Assembly (NCBI GenBank): GCA_028688175.1
Contig: JAQTYS010000124.1
Location: 1 to 7,769, forward strand
Source of the DNA: Methanothrix sp.
Lineage (GTDB): Archaea > Halobacteriota > Methanosarcinia > Methanotrichales > Methanotrichaceae
Length of the DNA stretch: 7,769 nt
Direction of reading: 5' to 3'
Shown here: one piece after another, positions 1-4,946 of the stretch
Layout of the letters: every line of letters starts with the position of its first letter
Position numbering within the stretch: position 1 is the first letter of the stretch
Translations under genes and position numbers: made by a program
The notes under the pieces: model-generated
Told to the model about the DNA's origin: nothing
The model's input: only the letters and a program-made list of their open reading frames with translations
Databases searched by the model: none

Positions 1-40
1 AGTAACCAGAATGTCACAGGTTCGAGCCCTGTTGGCGGCG
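1..40 (+). tRNA. Partial tRNA, 3' half (5' part outside window); Asn-like acceptor
   Basis: A T arm is clear: stem ACAGG at 16-20, loop TTCGAGC at 21-27, stem CCTGT at 28-32. It is followed by the 3' acceptor strand TGGCGGC (33-39) and a G discriminator (40). No CCA is encoded, as is usual in archaea. With a normal 5-base variable region (11-15) the 3' anticodon stem is CCAGA (6-10). The loop then reads AGTAA at 1-5, which would make the anticodon AGT; A34 is very rare in archaea. Acceptor and G73 fit archaeal tRNA-Asn better than Thr, so bases 1-4 may be the end of an intron at position 37/38. Identity cannot be settled from this half. It lies 10 bp from the next tRNA and is probably co-transcribed with it. 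Confidence 0.85.
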
Positions 41-50
41 CATTCTTTTT

Positions 51-125
51 GGGCCTGTAGCTCAGTCCGGTTAGAGCGCTCGGCTCATAACCGAGTGGTC
101 GCCGGTTCAAATCCGGCCAGGCCCA
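51..125 (+). tRNA. tRNA with anticodon CAT (Met elongator or Ile2)
   Basis: A full cloverleaf folds: acceptor GGGCCTG (51-57) with CAGGCCC (118-124), D stem GCTC/GAGC (60-63, 74-77), anticodon stem CTCGG/CCGAG (79-83, 91-95), anticodon CAT at 86-88, variable TGGTC (96-100), T stem GCCGG/CCGGC (101-105, 113-117), and discriminator A at 125. The anticodon stem lacks the three G:C pairs typical of initiator tRNA, so this is not the initiator. The GGGCC 5' end and A73 resemble archaeal tRNA-Ile2, whose CAU is modified to agmatidine to read AUA, more than elongator Met, but automatic annotation would call it Met. There is no encoded CCA and no intron. It converges with the reductase gene, whose stop is 12 bp away. 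Confidence 0.97.
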
Positions 126-137
126 TGTGGCCAAACT

Positions 138-839
138 TCATTGATCTGCTGTGGACAAAACCTCATAGCGCAGCCATACAACATCGCCTTTTAGCTGCTC
201 CACCTTCATGAGCTTAAGTGAGATCACCTTCTTCTGGCTTTCCGGCTGATCCGCAGCCGCCGCCAGGTCAGGAGCGACGAAGATGCCGCTCTGCTTTTCG
301 CCGCCGACGAGGCTGGGATATATAAGCAGGCTCACCTCGGCCACAAGGCCCTTTCGAAGAAGAAGGCCGTTCAGGGTGCCGCCCGCGTCCACGCGCACCA
401 CCAACACGCCGTAGCGGGAGTTCATCTCCTGCAAAGCAGCCCGCAGGTCAACGTGATCCTCTCCAGCGATGATGCAGTCAATGTGCCTCTCTTTGAGGTA
501 ATGCAGATACTCCTGGGGCGTGGACTGGGAGCACAGAGCCACAAAGCCGCGCCAGTAGGGCAGGCTTCGGAGGTAATGCCAGGTGCGTATCCGTCCGCGG
601 CTGTCGGGCACGACCAGCAGGGGACGCCGATCGTTGGGATCAATCTTGGGCGGGAGAAGGGCGCTCTCATCCTCCGGCGGAGCCTCGCTTGCGGCCTTAA
701 GAAATGTGTCTGATCCGGCCAGTGTGGCATCCTCTTTCCAGGTAGCGACCAGCTCGTAGTATTGGTATAGATCGACGGGAAAGCCATCAATCTTTCCATC
801 CAGGCTGACGGCATTATGCAGAATTACTCTGGGCATCAT
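138..839 (-). CDS. RibD C-terminal / DHFR-like NADPH-dependent reductase
   Basis: This 233-residue protein has the fold signature of the RibD C-terminal (dihydrofolate-reductase-like) family. Residues 4-19 give the first beta strand and the motif SLDGKIDG, 40-49 give LAGSDTFLKA, and 152-181 give AGGTLNG followed by GLVAEVSLLIYPSLVGGEK, the usual cofactor-binding and C-terminal strand pattern. In archaea this family includes the reductase of 2,5-diamino-6-ribosylaminopyrimidinone 5'-phosphate in riboflavin/F420 synthesis. However, the segment after SLDGK differs from that enzyme (a WKEDATLAGSDTF segment replaces the usual region), so a paralogous reductase of unknown substrate is equally likely. 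The start is ATG at 839 or the adjacent ATG at 836. It begins 6 bp after the stop of the membrane-protein gene, so the two are probably co-transcribed. No strong ribosome binding site is visible. Family is secure; substrate is not. Confidence 0.88.
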   Translation of the reverse strand: MMPRVILHNAVSLDGKIDGFPVDLYQYYELVATWKEDATLAGSDTFLKAASEAPPEDESALLPPKIDPNDRRPLLVVPDSRGRIRTWHYLRSLPYWRGFVALCSQSTPQEYLHYLKERHIDCIIAGEDHVDLRAALQEMNSRYGVLVVRVDAGGTLNGLLLRKGLVAEVSLLIYPSLVGGEKQSGIFVAPDLAAAADQPESQKKVISLKLMKVEQLKGDVVWLRYEVLSTADQ

Positions 840-845
840 GAATCT

Positions 846-1157
846 CTATCTTTCGCTCATTGATTTGATCTTTTCTTCCATCTTTTTCAGCCAGGCAGGG
901 AGCCGTTTTCGCCAATTGAAGTCTCGATATTTGGCCAGCGCCTCCCGTCCCAGGATGAGAACTGCCAGCCAAAATGACCCCTCTCCCAAAATGACCAGCG
1001 CAGCAGAAAGAGCAACCGTTCTTTCTGCGGAGAGAGAAGAGAAGGGCACGAGCAAGAGACATCCGTAGAAGATGAAGGAGGCCGCGACCAGAGCAATGCC
1101 GAGCCATCTCTTCCGGCTTTGAATATCTTTTTTAATTGGGGGAAAGGTCTTTTCCAT
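846..1157 (-). CDS. Small two-helix membrane protein, transporter-suffix-like
   Basis: The protein has 103 residues from ATG at 1157; a TTG two codons upstream (1163) is possible but less likely. A basic N-terminus (KKDIQSRKRW) is followed by two hydrophobic segments, about residues 17-39 and 48-69. Next comes a cytoplasmic-looking basic tail with RDFNWRKRLPAWLKK and a short charged helix ending in SER. The pattern of two helices, with the second ending in LAVLILGREAL before a basic tail, resembles the small proteins annotated as transporter suffix domain, whose function is unknown; this was recognised by eye only. No ribosome binding site precedes the ATG. A weak TATA-like TTTAGA about 25 bp upstream would fit leaderless transcription. 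It is followed 6 bp later by the reductase gene and diverges from the acylphosphatase-like gene. Confidence 0.75.
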   Translation of the reverse strand: MEKTFPPIKKDIQSRKRWLGIALVAASFIFYGCLLLVPFSSLSAERTVALSAALVILGEGSFWLAVLILGREALAKYRDFNWRKRLPAWLKKMEEKIKSMSER

Positions 1158-1321
1158 TGTCAAGGGAAAATAGCTGCATTCTAAAGAAGATGGTGATTAC
1201 AGGCTAGTGCCAGTCTCTCTGCCCCTTCACCAGGGCGGGCCCGCGGGCGCGCGAGGAATCAATGCTCACCTGCTCCTCTTGGGCGAGAGGATACAGTCAA
1301 ATAGACCCGCGAGCAGATACT
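1158..1321. other. Divergent intergenic region with GC palindromes and hairpin
   Basis: This 164-bp spacer separates two divergent genes and must hold both promoters. It contains two overlapping 10-bp palindromes, GCGGGCCCGC (1235-1244) and GCCCGCGGGC (1239-1248). A hairpin with a 6-bp stem follows, TCCTCT at 1274-1279 pairing with AGAGGA at 1286-1291 around a 6-base loop. A weak A/T-rich TCAAATAG at 1297-1304 lies about 22 bp before the ATG at 1322, which would suit a leaderless start. If the hairpin is transcribed it would be in a leader of the downstream gene. No known riboswitch consensus was recognised. Confidence 0.45.
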
Positions 1322-1867
1322 ATGGCTGTCATGAAGCTGAAAGTCAAGATCGTCGGGTCGAAAGTGCATGGCGCAGGATATCAAGTATTCCTGCTCAAGC
1401 ATGCCATTAACCTCGCCCTGCCCGGGCTTTCTACCTACAACTGGGAAGAGAACGGCCAGCAAGAGGTCATTGCTCTGGTGGAAGGAGATGAAGCCAGAGT
1501 CAGCGCATTCTTGCAGACAGTTGAGAAGAGTAAACCGGAGCACGCCGACGTTATCAAAGTGACTTTCGAGGATTATTACGGAGACGTAGGGCGAACCAGT
1601 GAAGTTGCCATGTTTTGCTCTTTCGTCCAGCTGGATAAGGCTGTCCCGCTTCTTCTGGATATGAGGGATGATCTCAAAGCGGTGCGCAAGAATACGGATA
1701 TGATCCCTCAAATGAGTGAAGACCTCAAGGCAGTGCGAAAAACCACAGACGCAACGCTAAGCGAAATAAAAGGCATGAGAGAAGACATCCAGCCGGGATA
1801 TGCGATGCAATTTCGGCAGATGCAGGCGGACGTCCGAGTAATTAAGGATCGACTTGGAATAGTCTGA
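1322..1867 (+). CDS. Acylphosphatase-like protein with C-terminal coiled coil, probably non-catalytic
   Basis: The protein has 181 residues from ATG 1322; a second ATG at 1331 is also possible, and upstream codons from 1262 look non-coding. Residues 5-90 match the acylphosphatase fold: KVKIVGSKVHGAGYQVF aligns with the signature GxVQGVGFR, and NGQQEVIALVEGDEARVSAFL aligns with the second half. The catalytic arginine at the end of the signature is Gln21 here, so acyl phosphate hydrolysis is doubtful. Residues 113-153 form a charged helix with a 17-residue-spaced repeat, DDLKAVRKNTD (116-126) and EDLKAVRKTTD (133-143), probably a coiled coil for oligomerisation. The segment QLDKAVPLLLDM between the two parts resembles what I recall of Methanosarcina acylphosphatase-like proteins. 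A regulatory or ligand-binding role is inference. No ribosome binding site is seen; leaderless translation is possible. Confidence 0.85.
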   Translation: MAVMKLKVKIVGSKVHGAGYQVFLLKHAINLALPGLSTYNWEENGQQEVIALVEGDEARVSAFLQTVEKSKPEHADVIKVTFEDYYGDVGRTSEVAMFCSFVQLDKAVPLLLDMRDDLKAVRKNTDMIPQMSEDLKAVRKTTDATLSEIKGMREDIQPGYAMQFRQMQADVRVIKDRLGIV

Positions 1868-2023
1868 AGTTATGATAATGGCATCTTTGCGCAGGTTCAT
1901 GATTTCTCGCCAAGCCGCATAGTATCGATGAGATAAGAACATTTTTGGCAGAAACAAATTCACAGCGCCTCCGGCTTCTTCTCAGGGGCCTTATGCAGGG
2001 GTCACCTCCTTTCCCCAACATGG

Positions 2024-2143
2024 TCAGGTGCTCCCGGCCCGGAGCTTGAGGCCTCGTCCCATTCCAGGGCCAATCTCACGCACTTGCAGCCTTTGCGTCT
2101 CCAGGCGGGCCGAGGATGCGCGCAAAATTTGCGAATTGTTCAT
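2024..2143 (-). CDS. Possible 39-residue ORF, uncertain
   Basis: An ATG at 2143 preceded by GGGAG at 8-base spacing opens a 39-codon frame ending at TGA (2024-2026). The product begins MNNSQILRASSARLETQRLQ and is basic, with a glycine-rich end (GPGMGRGLKLRAGST). No family is recognised. The adjacent reading frame on the same strand, running from about 2137, is also protein-like (RKFCAHPRPAWRRKGCKC, then more after it). It is interrupted only by one TGA at about 2009 before resuming to a second stop near 1965. Two overlapping plausible frames suggest either a decayed gene or a repeated intergenic element rather than a functional 39-residue gene. Confidence 0.25.
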   Translation of the reverse strand: MNNSQILRASSARLETQRLQVREIGPGMGRGLKLRAGST

Positions 2144-2351
2144 AGTGCAATCTCCCAAAAACGACCTAAATCCTCATTGGCCTAACTACCCGTTCACATA
2201 GTCTCGGTAAAATTAGGTTTACAATCGGAGGATTGCGATTGATCTGCACCCCTGATTGCAAATAGCAAAACCACAATCCACCGCGCACTATTAGGGGGTT
2301 TGAAGTGGAAAGGTATCCTTATAATAATATCTAGCGATATAATGGGCACCG

Positions 2352-2357
2352 AAAAAA
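2352..2357 (-). terminator. T6 run, probable archaeal terminator of the TPR gene
   Basis: On the minus strand six Ts occur about 45 bases after the stop codon of the hydrolase-TPR gene, in an AT-rich context (CCTCTTTTTTCGG). Archaeal RNA polymerase terminates at such U-tracts without needing a hairpin. It is the only run of this length downstream of the gene. Confidence 0.4.
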
Positions 2358-2400
2358 GAGGGAATGGATTACAGGTTACACGCACTACTTGGAGCTGGGA

Positions 2401-4299
2401 CTAGTCGTACGACACAGTACCTTGCGCTCCATGAGTTGGTTTGAGAATATTTTCCAGCTCATTGGCTTTATCAAACGCTGATTGTGCCTCGTCCGAACCA
2501 AGAGCCTTAAGAATCTCGCCCTTATATTTCCAAAAGTTCGGATATTCAGGTTTCAGGGTGATGGCCTCGTTCACACATTTGAGGGCCTCATCATAATTGC
2601 CTTTTTCATAAAGCGTATAGCCCTTTCCAAACCAGGCTTCTGCGTATTGCGGGTTGATTCCAATGGCCTCATCGTAGCACTGGATTGCATCATCATTTTT
2701 GCCCAAAGCCCGGAGTGCGGTACCATTGTTATTCCACGTTTCTGCTTTCTGGGGATTAATTTTGAGCGCTTCATCGTAGCACTGAATTGCTTTAGCAGCG
2801 TCATTTTGCATAAAGAAACCAAATTTCCCAACCAAATAGGCATCGCCTTTTCCAGACCATGCATCTTCGTATTGTTGACAAATTTTGATGGCTTCATCGT
2901 AGCATTTAATCGCTTCTTCGTACTGACTTTGATTATAGAAATTTTCGCCCTTTTCAAACCAAGATTTTGCATCAGATGTTATGCAGGATTCCATCAAGGA
3001 AGGTGATGTTCCGGTAGGCGTTACTTCTATCTCGATTGGCCCGTAAACGTCTGGCTGGTTATTGGTATTGGAATTTTTTTCATCATTCCAATTGCCAGCA
3101 TTATCGACAGCATGCAAGCCGTACCAGTACTTGCCTGGAGCGGGAGTTGAATCTGCAAACGAGCCGGAGATGGGGCCATTTTCGCCAGCAAGGACATTTG
3201 GAGGCCTAATCTCATGCCAATCGCTCTGTTCATCCTTGCGCCATAGTTCCACTTGTTTCAAGCCAGAGCCATCGTTATCAGATACAGTATAGTAAATTGT
3301 AAAAGATTCATCTGTAGTCAAGCTAAGAGGTATGACCTGGAATGCTTGTACTGTGGGTGGATTGCTATCCGTAGAGCTTCCCGCTGATGCAGTTGGTCTT
3401 TCTTCTTCGACGACAGTCGGATTTCCTTCTGGGTTAAATTCAACAACACCCCCGTCAGTGTTTGATAGGTGAGTTATGGCATATTCAAAGAATAATTGTG
3501 TATGTGCCTCTCTTCCATCATCCTCAAATTGGGTTAAGGGCACTTCTTGGGTCGTAATTGTGATATCTGGATTTATATCACCAGACCCATCTGTTGTATA
3601 CGCTTCGAAATTCCTGACTTGGAAGATATCACTAACATAAGGCATAAGTTCATCTTGGGGCGAAGTAATCACTATAATATTTCTTACAACAGGTGGATCG
3701 CTTTCTAATATTGCTCTGACTTGAGTCCTATAACTTACCCCAATTTGATCTTTTGCGGTCATAATATCCAATGTGTTCCAAAGTAATTTCAAACAGGCTG
3801 TACCACCACAATCTTTCTCATAGGTTTTCCTTATCTTAGCAAAGATTTCATCAGATACTCCTGCGGACATAGGTGACACCAATATCAGTGTATCACACTT
3901 AACTCTATATTCGTCGTAGTTTGACAGAACTGTCACGGCTGTTGCAGTACCACCTGAATAAGCTAAAATGGTATCATATTCTTTTGGATTATTTTCTGTG
4001 CCGTGTAGAGCTGCATTAGTCAGGCCGTTCTGATCTGTTGCTTCTCCCGTAGCAGCATTTTGAACTTCGCCTACTTGATCAAATAATTCGCCTTGATTAA
4101 ACATCGGAAAATAATTCGCATTTAGCTTATGTGCAATAGCATAATAATCTAGATTGGTGGCCCTGGAACAATCGACACATGGTGCATTCTGCCGGATTCC
4201 TCCAAGTAGAAGGTTACTATACTCTTCTCCGCATACAACTCCTGTAAGAAGCATTATTAAAGGCAATAAATATGCGATAGACTGCATTTTCAAGATCAA
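2401..4299 (-). CDS. Secreted alpha/beta-hydrolase-like, Ig-like and TPR fusion protein
   Basis: The protein has 632 residues. Residues 1-24 are a signal peptide (MQSIAYLLPLIMLLTGVVCG), so it is probably exported. Residues 25-285 resemble an alpha/beta hydrolase: nucleophile elbow LAYSGGTA (Ser115), acid loop ITSPQDELMP (Asp216) and GREAHTQLF (His266), in the right order for a catalytic triad. C41/C44 and C135/C164/C169 could form disulfides. Residues 290-313 are a Pro/Ser/Thr-rich linker. Residues 314-427 look like an Ig/FN3-type beta domain (FTIYYTVSDNDGSGLKQVELW, GKYWYGLHAVDNAGNW). Residues 441-617 hold about five TPRs (AIKCYDEAIKI, AIQCYDEALKINP, AIQCYDEAIGINP, ALKCVNEAITLKP and a weaker last one), the second with a 10-residue insertion. 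No C-terminal anchor is present. The start is uncertain: TTG 4299, TTG 4293 or ATG 4287, with GGAGGG at 4303-4308 favouring either TTG. The gene is visibly AT-richer than topA. Substrate unknown; the hydrolase call is by motif only. Confidence 0.87.
   Translation of the reverse strand: MILKMQSIAYLLPLIMLLTGVVCGEEYSNLLLGGIRQNAPCVDCSRATNLDYYAIAHKLNANYFPMFNQGELFDQVGEVQNAATGEATDQNGLTNAALHGTENNPKEYDTILAYSGGTATAVTVLSNYDEYRVKCDTLILVSPMSAGVSDEIFAKIRKTYEKDCGGTACLKLLWNTLDIMTAKDQIGVSYRTQVRAILESDPPVVRNIIVITSPQDELMPYVSDIFQVRNFEAYTTDGSGDINPDITITTQEVPLTQFEDDGREAHTQLFFEYAITHLSNTDGGVVEFNPEGNPTVVEEERPTASAGSSTDSNPPTVQAFQVIPLSLTTDESFTIYYTVSDNDGSGLKQVELWRKDEQSDWHEIRPPNVLAGENGPISGSFADSTPAPGKYWYGLHAVDNAGNWNDEKNSNTNNQPDVYGPIEIEVTPTGTSPSLMESCITSDAKSWFEKGENFYNQSQYEEAIKCYDEAIKICQQYEDAWSGKGDAYLVGKFGFFMQNDAAKAIQCYDEALKINPQKAETWNNNGTALRALGKNDDAIQCYDEAIGINPQYAEAWFGKGYTLYEKGNYDEALKCVNEAITLKPEYPNFWKYKGEILKALGSDEAQSAFDKANELENILKPTHGAQGTVSYD
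2403..2419. mobile_element. Solo terminal repeat related to the 4325-4441 element
   Basis: AGTCGTACGACACAGTA here matches the right end of the element at 4425-4441 (AGTCGTTCGACACAGCA) at 15 of 17 positions, in the same orientation. The similarity continues inward: ACTACTTG at 2384-2391 parallels ACTGCTTG at 4405-4412, and GGCACCGAAAAA parallels GGCACCCAAAAA. The element body would therefore lie to the left. I found no matching left end and no target duplication, so it is probably a decayed or truncated copy. The end overlaps the 3' end of the TPR gene, supplying its last codons and stop. Confidence 0.6.
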
Positions 4300-4302
4300 A
4301 AT

Positions 4303-4308
4303 CCCTCC
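4303..4308 (-). promoter_or_regulatory. Ribosome binding site of the TPR gene
   Basis: GGAGGG on the minus strand lies 4 bases before TTG 4299, 10 before TTG 4293 and 16 before ATG 4287 (measured from GGAGG). It argues for a TTG start rather than the first ATG, and for a leadered transcript. Confidence 0.55.
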
Positions 4309-4316
4309 ATGTTATG

Positions 4317-4324
4317 TCTCAAGA
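4317..4324. repeat. Left target-site duplication TCTCAAGA
   Basis: This 8-mer recurs exactly at 4442-4449 immediately outside the other inverted repeat. Joining 4324 to 4450 would reconstruct the pre-insertion sequence. Confidence 0.7.
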
Positions 4325-4441
4325 TGCTGTGTTGAATAACTATTTAGGAATGCGGCTATAGATGTTGATTTTAAGTACCGCGAAGTTGGCACCCAAAAAG
4401 ATCTACTGCTTGCGGATCTGGCAAAGTCGTTCGACACAGCA
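4325..4441. mobile_element. 117-bp non-autonomous element with TIRs and 8-bp target duplication
   Basis: The left end TGCTGTGTTGAATAACT (4325-4341) and the reverse complement of the right end (4425-4441, TGCTGTGTCGAACGACT) match at 14 of 17 positions, all differences being transitions. Both sides are flanked by the identical 8-mer TCTCAAGA (4317-4324 and 4442-4449), a classic target-site duplication. Inside, a plus-strand frame open from 4340 reads ...DVDFKYREVGTQKDLLLADL followed by AKSFDTA, strongly resembling the C-terminus of a transposase whose gene ran almost to the inverted repeat. The element is thus probably an internally deleted insertion sequence (MITE-like). Eight-base duplications occur in several IS families; the parent was not identified. 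It lies 26 bp upstream of the TPR gene start. Confidence 0.75.
4340..4347 (-). promoter_or_regulatory. Candidate TATA box of the TPR gene inside the mobile element
   Basis: On the minus strand CTAAATAG lies in the left end of the 4325-4441 element. Transcription would start about 25 bases downstream, near 4318, leaving a leader of about 20 bases that includes the GGAGGG at 4303-4308. This geometry is good, but other A/T-rich stretches (for example TTAAAATC near 4372) are alternatives. Confidence 0.35.
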
Positions 4442-4449
4442 TCTCAAGA
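4442..4449. repeat. Right target-site duplication TCTCAAGA
   Basis: Exact copy of 4317-4324, abutting the right inverted repeat of the 117-bp element. Confidence 0.7.
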
Positions 4450-4584
4450 TTATAGGATCTAACGAAAAACATTTTGGTGTGCTAGAATCTCACCCCCGCA
4501 CATAGCATAATTAAAGATCGATGTACTTTGGCAATGGCTAAGTGAATGTTACTTGGTATGTTCTCTTCTTTCTAATAGGCAAAG

Positions 4585-4594
4585 TTTTAAATAT
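4585..4594 (+). promoter_or_regulatory. Strong archaeal TATA box (BRE/TATA) for the 54-residue gene
   Basis: TTTTAAATAT preceded by GCAAAG is close to the archaeal TATA consensus TTTAWATA with a purine/A-rich BRE. The expected start site about 25 bases downstream falls near 4614-4618, just ahead of the ribosome binding site. It is the best promoter in the window. Confidence 0.6.
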
Positions 4595-4618
4595 TTAAGG
4601 TACGAGTGATATTAGAAT

Positions 4619-4624
4619 AGGTGA
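4619..4624 (+). promoter_or_regulatory. Ribosome binding site AGGTGA of the 54-residue gene
   Basis: AGGTGA pairs with the 16S tail UCACCU and ends 4 bases before ATG 4629, correct spacing for the GGTGA register. Together with the TATA box it argues that the short downstream ORF is translated. Confidence 0.6.
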
Positions 4625-4628
4625 AAAT

Positions 4629-4793
4629 ATGACAACGAGAGTTTTCATAAACAAGAAGGAATTCTATACGCCAGAATATGGAGGCGAACACAGCAAAGAT
4701 CTATATAAACTAGATAGTGCAGGGAGCGCTCATAGCGAAAACGGATCTGTTTACGATCCTGAGACAGGACGTAAACACAAGAAATATATCTGA
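4629..4793 (+). CDS. Hypothetical 54-residue hydrophilic protein
   Basis: This short ORF runs from ATG 4629 to TGA at 4791-4793. The product begins MTTRVFINKKEFYTPEYGGE and ends in DPETGRKHKKYI. It is hydrophilic, with no membrane segment, no cysteine and no family I recognise. Support comes from the signals in front of it: a near-consensus TATA box 35-45 bases upstream and AGGTGA 4 bases before the ATG. It is the only plus-strand gene between the TPR gene and the toxin. After the TGA the same frame stays open for 34 more codons (YDGPCNLDTFIICKSKLVAC and on) to TAA at 4893-4895. The ORF may therefore be the front of a gene truncated by a nonsense mutation. A second frame begins at ATG 4795 but has no ribosome binding site of its own. 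Confidence 0.55.
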   Translation: MTTRVFINKKEFYTPEYGGEHSKDLYKLDSAGSAHSENGSVYDPETGRKHKKYI

Positions 4794-4946
4794 TATGATG
4801 GCCCTTGCAATCTCGATACCTTCATTATCTGCAAATCGAAGCTCGTTGCGTGCTCTTCTCGCGTCGGTCTCTTCGCAGACACTAGTAGAAATTAATGTAA
4901 GTCGTGAAGCGAGGGGTTCGGAATGGAAATCACCGGTAAATTTTTC

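Larger units (their letters stand above)
1868..2400. other. Long intergenic stretch; GC-rich block then AT-rich block
   Basis: No convincing full-length gene is present in these 533 bp. The first part (1868-1960) is ordinary sequence with a short T5 run at 1942-1946 that could end the acylphosphatase-like transcript. Positions 1960-2130 form a GC-rich block whose minus strand carries a 39-codon ORF and an orphan GGAGGTGA (2002-2009). A 13-bp inverted repeat CGCAAA-A-TTTGCG lies at 2121-2133. A hairpin GCTCC/GGAGC (2030-2034, 2041-2045) and the palindrome GAGGCCTC (2048-2055) lie within it. Positions 2150-2400 are AT-rich and include the T run ending the TPR gene. Just left of 2403 the sequence resembles the interior of the element at 4325-4441. 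Confidence 0.5.

Noticed and set aside
1158..1163. TTGACA immediately before ATG 1157, like a bacterial -35 box
   Set aside because: The genome appears archaeal, and the motif directly abuts the start codon, so it cannot act as a -35 element for this gene; it is chance.
1757..1963. 68-codon minus-strand ORF overlapping the end of the acylphosphatase-like gene
   Set aside because: More than half is antisense to the well-supported coiled-coil coding region, and there is no ribosome binding site or recognisable family.
2001..2010. GTCACCTCCT on the plus strand, like the 3' end of 16S rRNA
   Set aside because: Only about 9 bases match, and the preceding sequence does not resemble the conserved helix 45 region, so it is not an rRNA fragment.
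2121..2133. CGCAAA-A-TTTGCG inverted repeat
   Set aside because: A 6-bp A/T-rich palindrome with a one-base centre is expected by chance at this scale and lies inside the possible small ORF; noted but not called an operator.
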